NCBI GenBank assembly: GCA_965197395.1
Contig: CBDANB010000006.1
Span: 682,001-746,000 of the forward strand
From: CAZYFH01 sp965197395
Lineage (GTDB): Bacteria; Acidobacteriota; Vicinamibacteria; Vicinamibacterales; UBA8438
DNA length: 64,000 bases
Reading direction: 5' to 3'
The notes under the pieces were generated by a model, which saw only the letters and a program-made list of their open reading frames with translations, ran no database searches and was not told the origin of the DNA. Position numbers and translations under genes: made by a program. Shown one piece after another: positions 34,193-43,668 of the stretch. The first letter of the stretch is position 1. The number at the start of each line of letters is the position of its first letter.

Positions 34193-36604
34193 ATGAGACC
34201 CCTCTGCGGAACGCTGGCGGCGCTCGCCCTCCTGATCGGGGCGGCCGACCGCGTCGACGCGCAGCACATCGGTCTGGAGCCCGGTCGCCTGGCGGCGTTG
34301 CTCGACCTTCCGAAGGGTGACGACGCGCAACGAGAGCGCCGCCTCGAGGAGATCGGGCGTGCCGCGCTGACGGCGCCCAGCTCCGCCCTCTGGCTCGAAT
34401 CCGGGCACTTGCTGACGGCCATGGGACGGTGGGAGGCGGCCGAGGCGGCTTACCGGCGAGCCGTCGTCGACACGCCGCTCGCGCGACTCGGCATCGCGGC
34501 GGCGCTCGTCGAACGGGGGCAGCCGCACGTGGCCATGAGCCAGCTCCACACCGATGACCCCTGGCGGCTGCGCTACGCACGGGTGCTGCTGCAGCTCCGG
34601 ACGGACCGCGCCGTCCGTTTCGCCGACCTGCGCGCGGAGCTCGCCGCCCTGCTGGCCGCAGAGCCGCACGCGGTCGACGTGTTCGACCTGTGGCTCGGCC
34701 TCAATCCGGACGAGGCGGAGCTCGAGGCCGCCATCGAACGCCTGGACGACCTCTCGGACCTCGAAGCGGTACGGCAGCGCGCCGAGGTGCGGCTGCGGCT
34801 CGGTCAGCCCGAGCTGGCCCGGCGGGAGATCGAGGCGGCGCCGAGGGGCGGCGACGACGCCCATCCCGGCGTCCGCAGTCGTCTCGACCGGGTGCTGGCC
34901 CGCGCGTTCTTCGAGGACGACGACGACAGGCAGGGCCAGGAGATCTACGCACGCCTCCTCGACCGCCTCGATGCGACGGCGGCCGATGTGCTGTATCAGG
35001 ACGTGGCCGTCATCGCGTCCCGCGAGGAGCGCCGCGATTTCGCGTCGCAGCCAGAGACCGAGCGGGCAAGCTTCTTCCGGCGCTTCTGGACCCGGCGCGA
35101 CCCGACGCCAGGGACACCGGACAACTCCAGAATTGGCGAGCACTACCGCCGGCTCGCCGACGCACTGTCCGACTACCCGTTGCAGTCCACGGGTCGCGGC
35201 TTCTTCACGGACGCGGAGATCTTCGCCACCTTGTCGCCGACGCTCCGCCATTTCGACGCGGCGCGGGTCTTCGAGGAGATGTCGGCGTCGAGATACTGGC
35301 TCGACCCCCGGGGTCTGATCCTCACCCGCCACGGCGCTCCGGCGCGTCGCGTCGTGCTCGACGAGTTTCTGAGCCCCGGCCACCCGTCGGAATCGTGGCT
35401 GCTGACCGGACCCCAGACCGGCGAGCTCGTTCTCAACTTCGTCAAACGCCCGACGGTCGGCGAGTGGAGCCTGGCGCTAAACCTGGCGATCGCAGTGGAC
35501 GAGGCCGGCGACGCGCCGGACGATCCGCAAGTGCTGGACGACCTGTCGCTCGGCGCGCTTCGCCGCGTCTACCGTACCCGGGCCCGGTTGCATACGCTCT
35601 ACCGGGAAGCGGCGGCCATCCGCTCGGCCGACGATGCGGGGAGCTTGCTCGGCGCCGAGAGCCGGCTGCTGGCCGGCGACGCCCTCGTCGCGCTCGGGCT
35701 CGACTCGACGAGCCACTACAGCGAAGAGAACACGCTGCCCACGACCGTCTCGGCGGCGACGCGACACAGTGGCGGCCGGGCGGCGGTGGAGATCAGCTTC
35801 GCCATCGACCTCGCGAGGCTCCCCCCGAACGCGTTCGGAGAGGACGCCTCGTTCGTGGCGACGGCCCGGTTGTACGACGCCGACTGGTCGACGGTGCGCC
35901 ATAAGGTGCGGCAGCGATTTCCCCTCCGGTCACCGCCTTCCGGCGACTTCACCGGCTACGTGGGCGTTCTCCGCGCGCGGGATGTGGAGCCCGACCTCTA
36001 CCACGTCATGCTCGACGTGCACCAGCCCGAGTCGGCCTTCACCGGTCTTGCCGCCGTCGAACACGAGGCCAGCTACGTGCACCCGGATTTTCTCGGCGTC
36101 AGCGACCTCACCCTGTCGCTGACACCCGACACGCGGCTGGCTCGCCCGGTGGGTGCGGCGCCGGACCGCGGCATGCCGCTGCCCGGTGGCGTCGTGCCGC
36201 GCGGCACGCCGTTCGAGATCGGCTTCTCCGTGTATCACCTCCAGGCGGATGCGTCAGGCGCGGCGCGCTACGAGGTGGAGGAGCAGATCCTGACGCTCGA
36301 AGACGACTCCGGTACGCTGTCCCGCGTGCTCGACTACGGCAGCTCGGTCGGACAACTCTTCTTTCCCCTCTACTCGCTGGCCAGTCGCTCCGTGTCGTTC
36401 GCGCTCTCCCGGGCGCGGGCGGACGGCGCAGACCGGCGAACCGCCTCCCGGGTTGTGACCCGACCGGCCACCGACGCGGTGACGGACACGGTACAGCTCG
36501 ACCTGAGCGATCTCGAGACGGGACTCTACAGCGTGTCGGTGACGGTGAGGGACCTCGTCACGGAGCAGACGACAAGCGAGTCGATGACGTTCGGTGTTCG
36601 GTAG
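34193..36604 (+). CDS. GWxTD-domain secreted protein with TPR-like N-terminus
   Basis: About 803 residues with a signal peptide (MRPLCGTLAALALLIGAADR). The first third has helical repeats (WEAAEAAYRRAVVDTPLARL). A GWxTD-type region follows: FWTRRDPTPGTPDNSRIGEH and GLILTRHGAPARRVVLDEFL, where RHGAP occupies the place of the usual YGxP. The C-terminal half is beta-rich, with VSVTVRDLVTEQTTSESMTF at the end, as in secreted relatives. GWxTD proteins are common in Acidobacteria and have no established biochemical role. Confidence 0.75.
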   Translation: MRPLCGTLAALALLIGAADRVDAQHIGLEPGRLAALLDLPKGDDAQRERRLEEIGRAALTAPSSALWLESGHLLTAMGRWEAAEAAYRRAVVDTPLARLGIAAALVERGQPHVAMSQLHTDDPWRLRYARVLLQLRTDRAVRFADLRAELAALLAAEPHAVDVFDLWLGLNPDEAELEAAIERLDDLSDLEAVRQRAEVRLRLGQPELARREIEAAPRGGDDAHPGVRSRLDRVLARAFFEDDDDRQGQEIYARLLDRLDATAADVLYQDVAVIASREERRDFASQPETERASFFRRFWTRRDPTPGTPDNSRIGEHYRRLADALSDYPLQSTGRGFFTDAEIFATLSPTLRHFDAARVFEEMSASRYWLDPRGLILTRHGAPARRVVLDEFLSPGHPSESWLLTGPQTGELVLNFVKRPTVGEWSLALNLAIAVDEAGDAPDDPQVLDDLSLGALRRVYRTRARLHTLYREAAAIRSADDAGSLLGAESRLLAGDALVALGLDSTSHYSEENTLPTTVSAATRHSGGRAAVEISFAIDLARLPPNAFGEDASFVATARLYDADWSTVRHKVRQRFPLRSPPSGDFTGYVGVLRARDVEPDLYHVMLDVHQPESAFTGLAAVEHEASYVHPDFLGVSDLTLSLTPDTRLARPVGAAPDRGMPLPGGVVPRGTPFEIGFSVYHLQADASGAARYEVEEQILTLEDDSGTLSRVLDYGSSVGQLFFPLYSLASRSVSFALSRARADGADRRTASRVVTRPATDAVTDTVQLDLSDLETGLYSVSVTVRDLVTEQTTSESMTFGVR

Positions 36605-38233
36605 GTGGTCAGGATATCGACCGCATCCTGATTTCGGGGAGCCTGGACGTGTCGGTCGTTCTCGACGCGGTGATGTGCTCGTCGCGCCGGAGCGACTCCA
36701 CGTGCGGCTACACGCCTGCGAATCGCGTATCATGCGCAACCTCGGGAACGTAAGAGGCACGGAATCCACGACGGGGCACTGAGTGACCACAACACCGCCA
36801 ACGGACATCACGTTGCCGCAGCGGTGGCCGATCCTGGGGATCAGTGTCGTAGTGGCCGCAGTCTATTGTGCGACTGCGTGGATTGGCCACGTACTGGTGA
36901 TCGAGCTCGGCTCTACGAGGATCGTCTGGCCGCCGGCCGGCATCGCTCTCGGGGCCGCACTGCTCTTTGGCTATCGGGTCTGGCCCGGCGTGTTGTTGGG
37001 ATCTTTTCTGTCGACTGTGGTGTCCCAGAACACGATCGGTTTGGATGGCGGGGGGTTGGCGGCTGAGCGGTTAGTGGCGCTGGGGATAGCCGTGGGCGCC
37101 AGCGTTCAAGTCATTGTCGGCGTCTTCGTTGTGCGCCGCTACGGCGCTTTCCCCAGCAGACTCACCGGTATGAGGGACGTGCTCGCGCTGCTCCTGCTCG
37201 GCGGTCCGCTGTGTTGCTTGACCAGCGCAACCATCGGACCCGCGATAATGCTTGCCGGCGGCGCGGTCGAGCCAGGCTCCTGGATCGAGACGGCAGCACG
37301 TTTGTGGGTCGGCGACGTGCTCGGTGTTGTCATCTTCATGCCGATGGTCTTGGCCTGGGGACTCGGTCCCGCAGACCTCTGGAGGCAGCGTCGTGTGCCC
37401 GTGACGCTGACACTCCTGGGAGCCTTCGCGCTGGTACCCCTTTCGTATAGCTACAGCCATTCCAACAACCGAGAGAAGGAGCTCAGAGATTTCAAAGAGC
37501 GAGCCGACACCATTGCAACTGTCCTTGAGTTGACCGTCCGGGACCACCTGAAGCCTCTGGCGTTTCTCGAAAGCGCTTTTCGGGAAATCGAGAACGTGTC
37601 GCCCGAGGCGTACCGAAGGCTGACGAGAGAAACACTGATCGAATTCCCGGCGCTTCAAGCCATTTCATGGAATGTTCGGTTTTCTGAAGACAATCGGGAC
37701 CGGCGGCGATCGCTCCAGGGGTATCACACGGCGGTCTTTCGCCTTGGCGACATGGTCGATGTCGCGTTGTCGGGCGCTGTGCCGGACAGTGTCCATCTAT
37801 GCATTCTGGACCGTACTGCGCGCGAGGGTGAGCAGCTCCTCTATGCAAGCTCACCCCACGATGTGGCCGACACGTCCATCAGCGACGCTCACTCCGCCAC
37901 AGAGCGGTCAATTCATCGAGTCCTGGACCTACCCAGTCGAGGTTGCGGGACGGCAATGGGAGCTGCAAGTTGGAGTTCCCGCGGAGCTGTTCTTTGCCGA
38001 AGCCGAGAACGACCGCTGGGTAGTTGCTCTCGGTGGACTGATGGCTTCCACCTTGCTCGGCACGCTCGTGCTCACCGGCACGGGGCGCAGACAAGAGCTC
38101 GAGCACAACGTGAGCCTCCGCACGAAGCAACTCGAGAACGAAATCGCTTACCGTCGTGAGGTGGAACGAGAGCTGGCGGACTCAGTGCGCAACTTCAAAC
38201 GCGCCGAGAGGGTTGGGCATCTGGGGAATTTCT

Positions 38234-38419
38234 GGGTCTATCCGGGTTTCCCAACGCTATTTTGGGGCCTTTCGGGGTTTTTCGTGGATGATTTGATGGG
38301 AAAGGCCCTGTGGAAGCTCGTGGAAAACGCGCAGCGTTTTCCGAGGTGCGGTGCTCGATTTACCCAGGAAAGACAGGGATATCAGGTACTTACGCCCTTT
38401 GGGAAACTCGGATATAGCC
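38234..38419 (+). mobile_element. MITE-B copy 2 (short form) with 8-bp target duplication
   Basis: 186 bp. Ends match those of 12643-13009, and GAATTTCT flanks both sides (38226-38233, 38420-38427). It lies in the PAS-coding part of the kinase pseudogene. The net insertion of 194 bp shifts the frame by two. Confidence 0.9.
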
Positions 38420-39422
38420 GAATTTCTCACGGGACTTCAACAGCAACCGGGTTGTCTGGTCGGACGAGGTCTACGCCATCTTTGGTCTCACGCGAACGGA
38501 GTTCGACCACACGACCGAAGGAATGTTCGACCGATTTCATGAGGCCGATCGCGCACGAACGCGGCAGGCGATCGACGCCGCCCTTGCGGCAGGTCAGCGC
38601 GACGTACGGTACGAGGCTCGGATCGTTCGAGCAAACGACAAGGAACGAGTGGTCGAGGTGCGGTCCGAGGTCGAGTACGACGAGGCAGGCACACCTCTCT
38701 CGGCGCGCGGCACGATTCAGGACGTGACCGATCGTCGCGGGCTAGAGAGGCAGTTGGCCGAGAAGCAACGACTGGGGGCGCTGGGCCGGGTCGCTGGGGG
38801 CGTGGCCCACGCATTCAACAACCTTCTCCAGGCTGTCCTCGGCAGCCTCAACATCGCGGAGAAAGAGGTCGTAGGATCCGAGCGAGCGAAATGGCTTCGG
38901 TTGGCAGAACAACGCATCGTGTCCGGACAAGAGCTGACTGAGCGACTACTGGCCTGGGATGTCGGCATGCAAAGCACTGAGTTCGTGGTTGAACCGGCCA
39001 GCGAATTGATTTCGGAGAGCGTCGATTTGGTCAGCCCGTTGCTCGGAGAGAGGATTAACGTCAAGACCGAACTCGATCCAGGGCTGTGGTCAATCAAGAC
39101 CGACCGAGGTCAGTTCCAGAGCGCGATGATAAACCTCGCCACCAATGCCCGCGATGCGATGGGTGGACGGGGTGATGTCACCATCAAGGCTTCCAACACC
39201 AGCCTCGGGGCGTTCCCGGCAACCCGTCCCGACCCACGACATGCCGATGACTACGTCAGGGTGTCGGTCACCGACACCGGGGCAGGCATGTCAGCGGAGG
39301 TCAAAGGGAATGCGTTCAATCCGTTTTTCACTACAAAGGAGATTGGCCAAGGCGCCGGGCTTGGCCTGAGCGCGGTGTTCGGCTTCGTCACCCGCTCGTC
39401 AGGGGGTCACGTCGATATTGCG

Positions 39423-40758
39423 GGCTCTTCCGGCTTTCGGGTGGCTATCTCAACACCTCGTGGAGGACAAGCGTGGGTCGCGGTAGCATCCCACCATGCA
39501 AGACCGTGACTTGTACGCCAAGCTTCTCGGCCTCGAACCGCCGTGGGAAGTCGTCGATGTGGGCCTCTCGATGGAGGACCACTCAGTGCAGGTCTTTGTG
39601 GCCCTCCGGGCGGATGCGCCGGCGCCGTGCCCGGAGTGCAGCGAGCGCTGCTCGCGCCATGACACCCGGACGCGGTCGTGGCGGCACCTGGACACGATGC
39701 AATACAAGACCCTGCTCGTGGCGGAGATTCCCCGGATCGATTGTCCGACGCATGGCATCAGGCAGGTGAAGGTGCCCTGGGCGGCTCCCCGGTCTCGCTT
39801 CACCGCCCTCTTCGAGTGTCTGGTCATCGAGTGGCTGCAGCACGCCAGCATCAAAGCCGTCGCCGAGCTGCTCGCCCTGACCTGGGACCAGGTGGCGGGC
39901 ATCATGGAGCGCGCGGTGGACCGAGGGCTCGCCCGCCGCAAGCGCTCGGTGCCCAAGGTCGTGGGCGTCGATGAGACCTCGTTCCAGAAGCGGCACGAAT
40001 ACGTGACCGTTGTCTGTGATCCCGTGCGGGCGGTGGTCCTCTTTGTCGCAGATGGCCGCTCGGCGGACTCGCTCAGCGGCTTCTTCGACCCGCTCACCAC
40101 CGCCGAACGAGCCCGCATCGAGGCGGTCGCGATGGACATGTCGGGCGCCTACCTGAGCGCGGTCACCCGAGCGTTGGGGCCACACGCGCACGAGCGGATT
40201 GTCTTCGACAAGTACCACCTCGCCAGCCTGCTGGGCGATGCGGTGAACAAGGTCCGTCGTGACGAGCACAAAACGCTGCTCGAGAACCACGACGAGCGCC
40301 TCAAGGGCACACGGCATCTCTTCCTCATGAACCCCTGGAACATGTCGCGGGCACAGGCGGCCGAGCTAACGCAGCTCAAATCCAGCAACCTCAAGGTCGC
40401 CCGCGCCTGGGCCATCAAGGAAACGTTCATGGACGCCTTCGCGTTTCGCCAACCCCAACGGGCGGAGCGGGCGCTGAAGGCGGTGCTCACCTGGATGGCC
40501 CGCTCGCGCCTGGCACCCATGGTCCGAGTCGCACGGACCGTCCGACGACATTTCGCCGGGGTCATCAACGCCATCATCAGCGGCATCACGAACGCGACCG
40601 CCGAGGCCCTCAACTCACGCATCCAGTGGATCAAGAAACAGGCCGCAGGGTTTCGGAGCCGGGAGCGGTTCCGCAAGGCTATCTACTTCCATCTCGGAGG
40701 CCTGGACTTGTACCCGGATGAGGCACGTGCTCATGCCCACCCGAATCCCTGAAGCGCC
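39423..40758 (+). mobile_element. ISL3-family insertion sequence with 8-bp target duplication
   Basis: 1336 bp. Left end GGCTCTTCCGGCTTTCGGGT and right end, read inward, GGCGCTTCAGGGATTCGGGT are imperfect inverted repeats of about 26 bp. ATATTGCG flanks both sides (39415-39422, 40759-40766). The element cuts the kinase gene shortly before its end. Confidence 0.93.
39496..40752 (+). CDS. ISL3-family transposase
   Basis: About 418 residues, the usual ISL3 length. An N-terminal zinc-binding helix-turn-helix region has CPECSERCSRHDTR and RIDCPTHGIRQVKVPWA. The catalytic domain shows Asp in VVGVDETSFQKRHEYVTVV, a second Asp in MDMSGAYLSAVTRALGP with VFDKYHLASL, and the final Glu probably in NATAEALNSRIQWIKK. 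No internal stop is seen, so it may be active and could mobilise MITE-B. Confidence 0.93.
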   Translation: MQDRDLYAKLLGLEPPWEVVDVGLSMEDHSVQVFVALRADAPAPCPECSERCSRHDTRTRSWRHLDTMQYKTLLVAEIPRIDCPTHGIRQVKVPWAAPRSRFTALFECLVIEWLQHASIKAVAELLALTWDQVAGIMERAVDRGLARRKRSVPKVVGVDETSFQKRHEYVTVVCDPVRAVVLFVADGRSADSLSGFFDPLTTAERARIEAVAMDMSGAYLSAVTRALGPHAHERIVFDKYHLASLLGDAVNKVRRDEHKTLLENHDERLKGTRHLFLMNPWNMSRAQAAELTQLKSSNLKVARAWAIKETFMDAFAFRQPQRAERALKAVLTWMARSRLAPMVRVARTVRRHFAGVINAIISGITNATAEALNSRIQWIKKQAAGFRSRERFRKAIYFHLGGLDLYPDEARAHAHPNP

Positions 40759-40960
40759 ATATTGCGAGCGAGCCGGGACAGGGGACGACGGTGACCCTGT
40801 ACTTTCCGCGAGAAGAGGTCAATGCTGCGTCTCCGAAGGGCGCTGAGCCGACGTGAGCCGAGGCGGCATCGGTCGTTCTCGACTCACCTGGTGCTCCTCG
40901 CCGCGCGCGAACGAACGCGCCCGTCCCCCGAACGCGGACGGCCCGCATCTTCGACGCCGG

Positions 40961-41329
40961 TCAGGATGCGGCGACTGGCAGACAGGCCACCTTGCGGATC
41001 TCGTCGCGGACCATTTCCAGAACCTTGTGCGGGGGGGCGCCGAGCCTTCCGGAATCCGAGGCAAGCGCCGCCATGAAGCCACGATACGTCTCGCTCCGCG
41101 TATCGCCGCACTCGAGCGACATCGTGGACCCGCACGAGCAGTTCGCCATCGACAGCGTCGGGATGGGGTGCTCCTCACGTTCCCCGTGCCACACGAGCGC
41201 GCCGACCGCCTGCGTCTGCTGGAGGTAGGTCTCGAAGTCGGGGTACCGCTTCTGGCAGACCGGACAGGTCTTGGGGAACTGCGTCCCGCAATACTCGACG
41301 ATTGGTGAGACGAACGCAGACGATTCCAT
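40961..41329 (-). CDS. Small cysteine-rich, probably zinc-binding protein
   Basis: About 122 residues. CPVCQKRYPDFETYLQQTQA near residue 21 is a CxxC knuckle, and a second pair CSCGSTMSLECGD around residue 64 could complete a zinc site. No signal peptide. ATG 41329 has AAGGA about eight bases upstream. It lies next to two receiver/HD-GYP genes on the same strand, so a regulatory role is possible. No family recognised. Confidence 0.65.
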   Translation of the reverse strand: MESSAFVSPIVEYCGTQFPKTCPVCQKRYPDFETYLQQTQAVGALVWHGEREEHPIPTLSMANCSCGSTMSLECGDTRSETYRGFMAALASDSGRLGAPPHKVLEMVRDEIRKVACLPVAAS

Positions 41330-41377
41330 CTCGATGTCCTTCCTTGTCGTGGCGCGACTCCGGCTCCCCCGGTTCGA

Positions 41378-42376
41378 TCACGAGACCATCACAGCCGGCG
41401 CGGGTTGTCGGGACCGACCGGCGATCATGTCGGCGAGGACGTCAACGACACGGGGATCGAACCTCGTTCCCGACGCGCGCTCGATGCTCGCCAGCGCGTC
41501 GCCCGGGGTCATGGCAGGCTGGTCGTCGCCCGGTTGGAGCAGCGCGTCATAGGCGTGAGCGACAGCCACCACGCGGCTGCCAGGTGAGATCGCCGCGCCC
41601 TTGAGCCCACGAGGGCCGCGGCCATCGAACCGCTCCTCGACCCCGCCAACGACGTCTTCCGTGCTTGCCGCATAGCGCGACGGCTCGGGGGCGGCAGCGG
41701 GCACCAGCGACCGGAGCTTGTAGAGCAACGCCGCCTGTCCAATCACGCAGAGCCCGGCGTCTGGAATTCGGAGGCGTCGCGCCAGGACGATGGCCAGGTT
41801 GCCGACGCGACGCGTCCGCTCGACTGCGTCGGCATGACACCGGGCGATCGTCGAGAGCAGCCGGTCGATGCCCGGCGCCTGGGGCGCTTCCTTGCCCGTT
41901 TCGGTTTCTCCACGGCCGGGATGCCGATCGTGGGCCGTCCACCCGTGATCCCGCCCGATGCCGCGGGCGACGGCGGCACATACGCGGACGCGGTCGAGCG
42001 GCTTTCGCAAGTAGTCGACGACGCCGAGGCGCACTCCCGCCACCGCCGAATCGACGTCGGCCGCACCGGTCATCATGACAACGGCCGTGTCGGGAAACCG
42101 TTCGCGGAACTGCGTCGCCAGCCAGACACCGTCTTCACCCGGCAGCCCGATGTCACAGACCGCCACCGCCACTGGAGTCATGAGCTGTGTGACGAGCGCC
42201 TCTTCAGCAGTACCAGCCACCTGCACGGGATACCCCGCGGCGCGCAGCCAGCGCGCGAGCAGATTTCGTAACTGCGCGTCGTCGTCGACCACCAGCACCA
42301 GCGGCTGGTGATCGATGCGGCCGTCGGCCGCGTCGACGGGGACGACCCGTAAATCGCAATTTGCCCCCAACATCAT
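41378..42376 (-). CDS. Response regulator with degenerate HD-GYP-like domain
   Basis: About 332 residues. The receiver is complete: VLVVDDDAQLRNLL, phosphoacceptor VCDIGLPGEDG, VVMMTGAADVDS and DYLRKPLDRV. The C-terminal half aligns with HD-GYP domains but has lost the catalytic residues: where the paralogue has LLHDIGKTALP this protein has LLYKLRSLVP, and ERFDGRGPRGLKGAAISPGS replaces the GYP loop. It cannot hydrolyse cyclic-di-GMP and may act as a binding or scaffold partner of the intact paralogue upstream. SD AAAGGA precedes two adjacent ATGs (42376, 42373). Confidence 0.8.
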   Translation of the reverse strand: MMLGANCDLRVVPVDAADGRIDHQPLVLVVDDDAQLRNLLARWLRAAGYPVQVAGTAEEALVTQLMTPVAVAVCDIGLPGEDGVWLATQFRERFPDTAVVMMTGAADVDSAVAGVRLGVVDYLRKPLDRVRVCAAVARGIGRDHGWTAHDRHPGRGETETGKEAPQAPGIDRLLSTIARCHADAVERTRRVGNLAIVLARRLRIPDAGLCVIGQAALLYKLRSLVPAAAPEPSRYAASTEDVVGGVEERFDGRGPRGLKGAAISPGSRVVAVAHAYDALLQPGDDQPAMTPGDALASIERASGTRFDPRVVDVLADMIAGRSRQPAPAVMVS

Positions 42377-42406
42377 GCTGGTCCTTTCTCTCTGTCCACC
42401 ACTCGC

Positions 42407-43501
42407 TTAGTGCACGACAACGGCCATCCCCATCTCAAACATCTCGACGACCGCCGGATCGAACTGCGTACCCGCGCCGGCGACGATCTCGCTCATGGCA
42501 TGCTGCTCTGACCGTGCTTCGCGGAACACGCGGGGGGTGGTGACCGTGTCGAAGACGTCAGCGACCGCGATGATGCGCGCTCCGAGGGGGATCGCCTCGC
42601 CCGAGATCCCGTGTGGAAACCCGGTCCCGTCGTACCGCTCCTGGGTCGCGCGCACGATCTCCGCCGTGCCAGCCAGATAGGGCCAGAGCCCAGAGACCAT
42701 CTCGTGGCCGATCTGCGGGTGCCGGCGCACCATGTTCAGCTCCTCGACGCTCAGTGAGCCTCGCTTACCCAAGATTGCCTCGGGCAGCGCCGTCTTCCCG
42801 ATGTCGTGCAGGAGCGCCGCGCGCTCGATCGTCGACTGCATCGCGTCACCCGCGTGGAGCGCCCGGGCAAGGTCGGCGGCCAGCGCCGCGACGCGGTGGG
42901 CATGTGCATGCGCGCTCGAGTCGCGCGCCGCCAGCATCGCCAGCAGCCCGTCGAGCGCCGCGGCCGAATCGACGTTGATCGCGTCCGGGATGGCCCCCGA
43001 TGGCAGCGCCACCGTCCGGTCCCCAACGGACGCCACCGTCCGGCCTCGCCTCAGATCGACGACCGCCTGATGCCATTCGTACCCGCGCTGCACCGATTGG
43101 CGCAGGCGGTCCGCGCTGCACGGCTTGCTGAGATAGTCGGCCACACCCTGGCGCAGGCTCGTCACCGCCGTCCCGACGTCCGGCGCGCCGGTCACCATGA
43201 TGATGGCCGTCTCAGGATGCTGATCGCGTAGCTGCTCGGCCAGCCACAAGCCGTCATAGCCTGGCATCCGGATGTCACAGACGACGACCGGCGCGCGAAG
43301 CTCGGACTGGATCTCAAGCGCCTTCCCGGCAGATGATGCCGTTTCGACGGTATGCCCGGCCCGCTTCAGCCAGCGGCCGAAGAGCTCGCGTGGCGCCGGC
43401 TCATCGTCGACGATGAGCACCGCGTGCTGCGGCGTCACCGCGGCGGTCCGGCTATTCCGAGCGGTCCGGTAGTCGACGTCCGTCTGGCTGTCTGTCCCCA
43501 T
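42407..43501 (-). CDS. Response regulator with HD-GYP phosphodiesterase domain
   Basis: About 364 residues, RpfG-like. Receiver: VLIVDDEPAPRELFGRWL, phosphoacceptor VVCDIRMPGYDG, MVTGAPDVGTAV and YLSKPCSADRL. HD-GYP: HAHAHRVAALAADLARAL, HD in ALLHDIGKTALPEAILGKRG, HPQIGHEMVSGL and ERYDGTGFPHGISGEAIPLG. The metal ligands look complete; GFP replaces GYP, a known conservative change. Expected to hydrolyse cyclic-di-GMP when phosphorylated. The degenerate paralogue lies 30 bases downstream, probably in one operon. Confidence 0.9.
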   Translation of the reverse strand: MGTDSQTDVDYRTARNSRTAAVTPQHAVLIVDDEPAPRELFGRWLKRAGHTVETASSAGKALEIQSELRAPVVVCDIRMPGYDGLWLAEQLRDQHPETAIIMVTGAPDVGTAVTSLRQGVADYLSKPCSADRLRQSVQRGYEWHQAVVDLRRGRTVASVGDRTVALPSGAIPDAINVDSAAALDGLLAMLAARDSSAHAHAHRVAALAADLARALHAGDAMQSTIERAALLHDIGKTALPEAILGKRGSLSVEELNMVRRHPQIGHEMVSGLWPYLAGTAEIVRATQERYDGTGFPHGISGEAIPLGARIIAVADVFDTVTTPRVFREARSEQHAMSEIVAGAGTQFDPAVVEMFEMGMAVVVH

Positions 43502-43668
43502 GGTCCCGGACCGGTCTTATCGCATGGTGCGTGCCAGCGCCGTGGAAGGCTGTAACTCGTTGTACACGTGACCCTTCGTGAGGTTGAGCGCAAGCGCGCC
43601 GGCGTGTGCGCACGTGCGGCCGCACGCCGCGGACCAGGTGCGCTGTGTGACTCGGGAACCGGCGGGGG

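Larger units (their letters stand above)
36783..40856 (+). pseudogene. MASE1-CHASE-PAS sensor histidine kinase broken by a frameshift, MITE-B and ISL3
   Basis: MASE1 membrane domain (LVIELGSTRIVWPPAGIALG, GDVLGVVIFMPMVLAWGLGP), CHASE (ERADTIATVLELTVRDHLKP), PAS (NRVVWSDEVYAIFGLTRTEF), H-box (LGRVAGGVAHAFNNLLQAVL), N-box (MINLATNARDAMGG), G1 (SVTDTGAGM) and G2 (GQGAGLGLSAVFG) all remain. A shift of one base is needed between 37865 and 37910. Removing 38234-38419 with one 8-bp copy restores the PAS frame. Removing 39423-40758 with one 8-bp copy joins HVDIA to SEPGQGTTVTLYFP and the end at 40856. The intact protein was about 840 residues. No functional kinase is expected. Confidence 0.85.
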
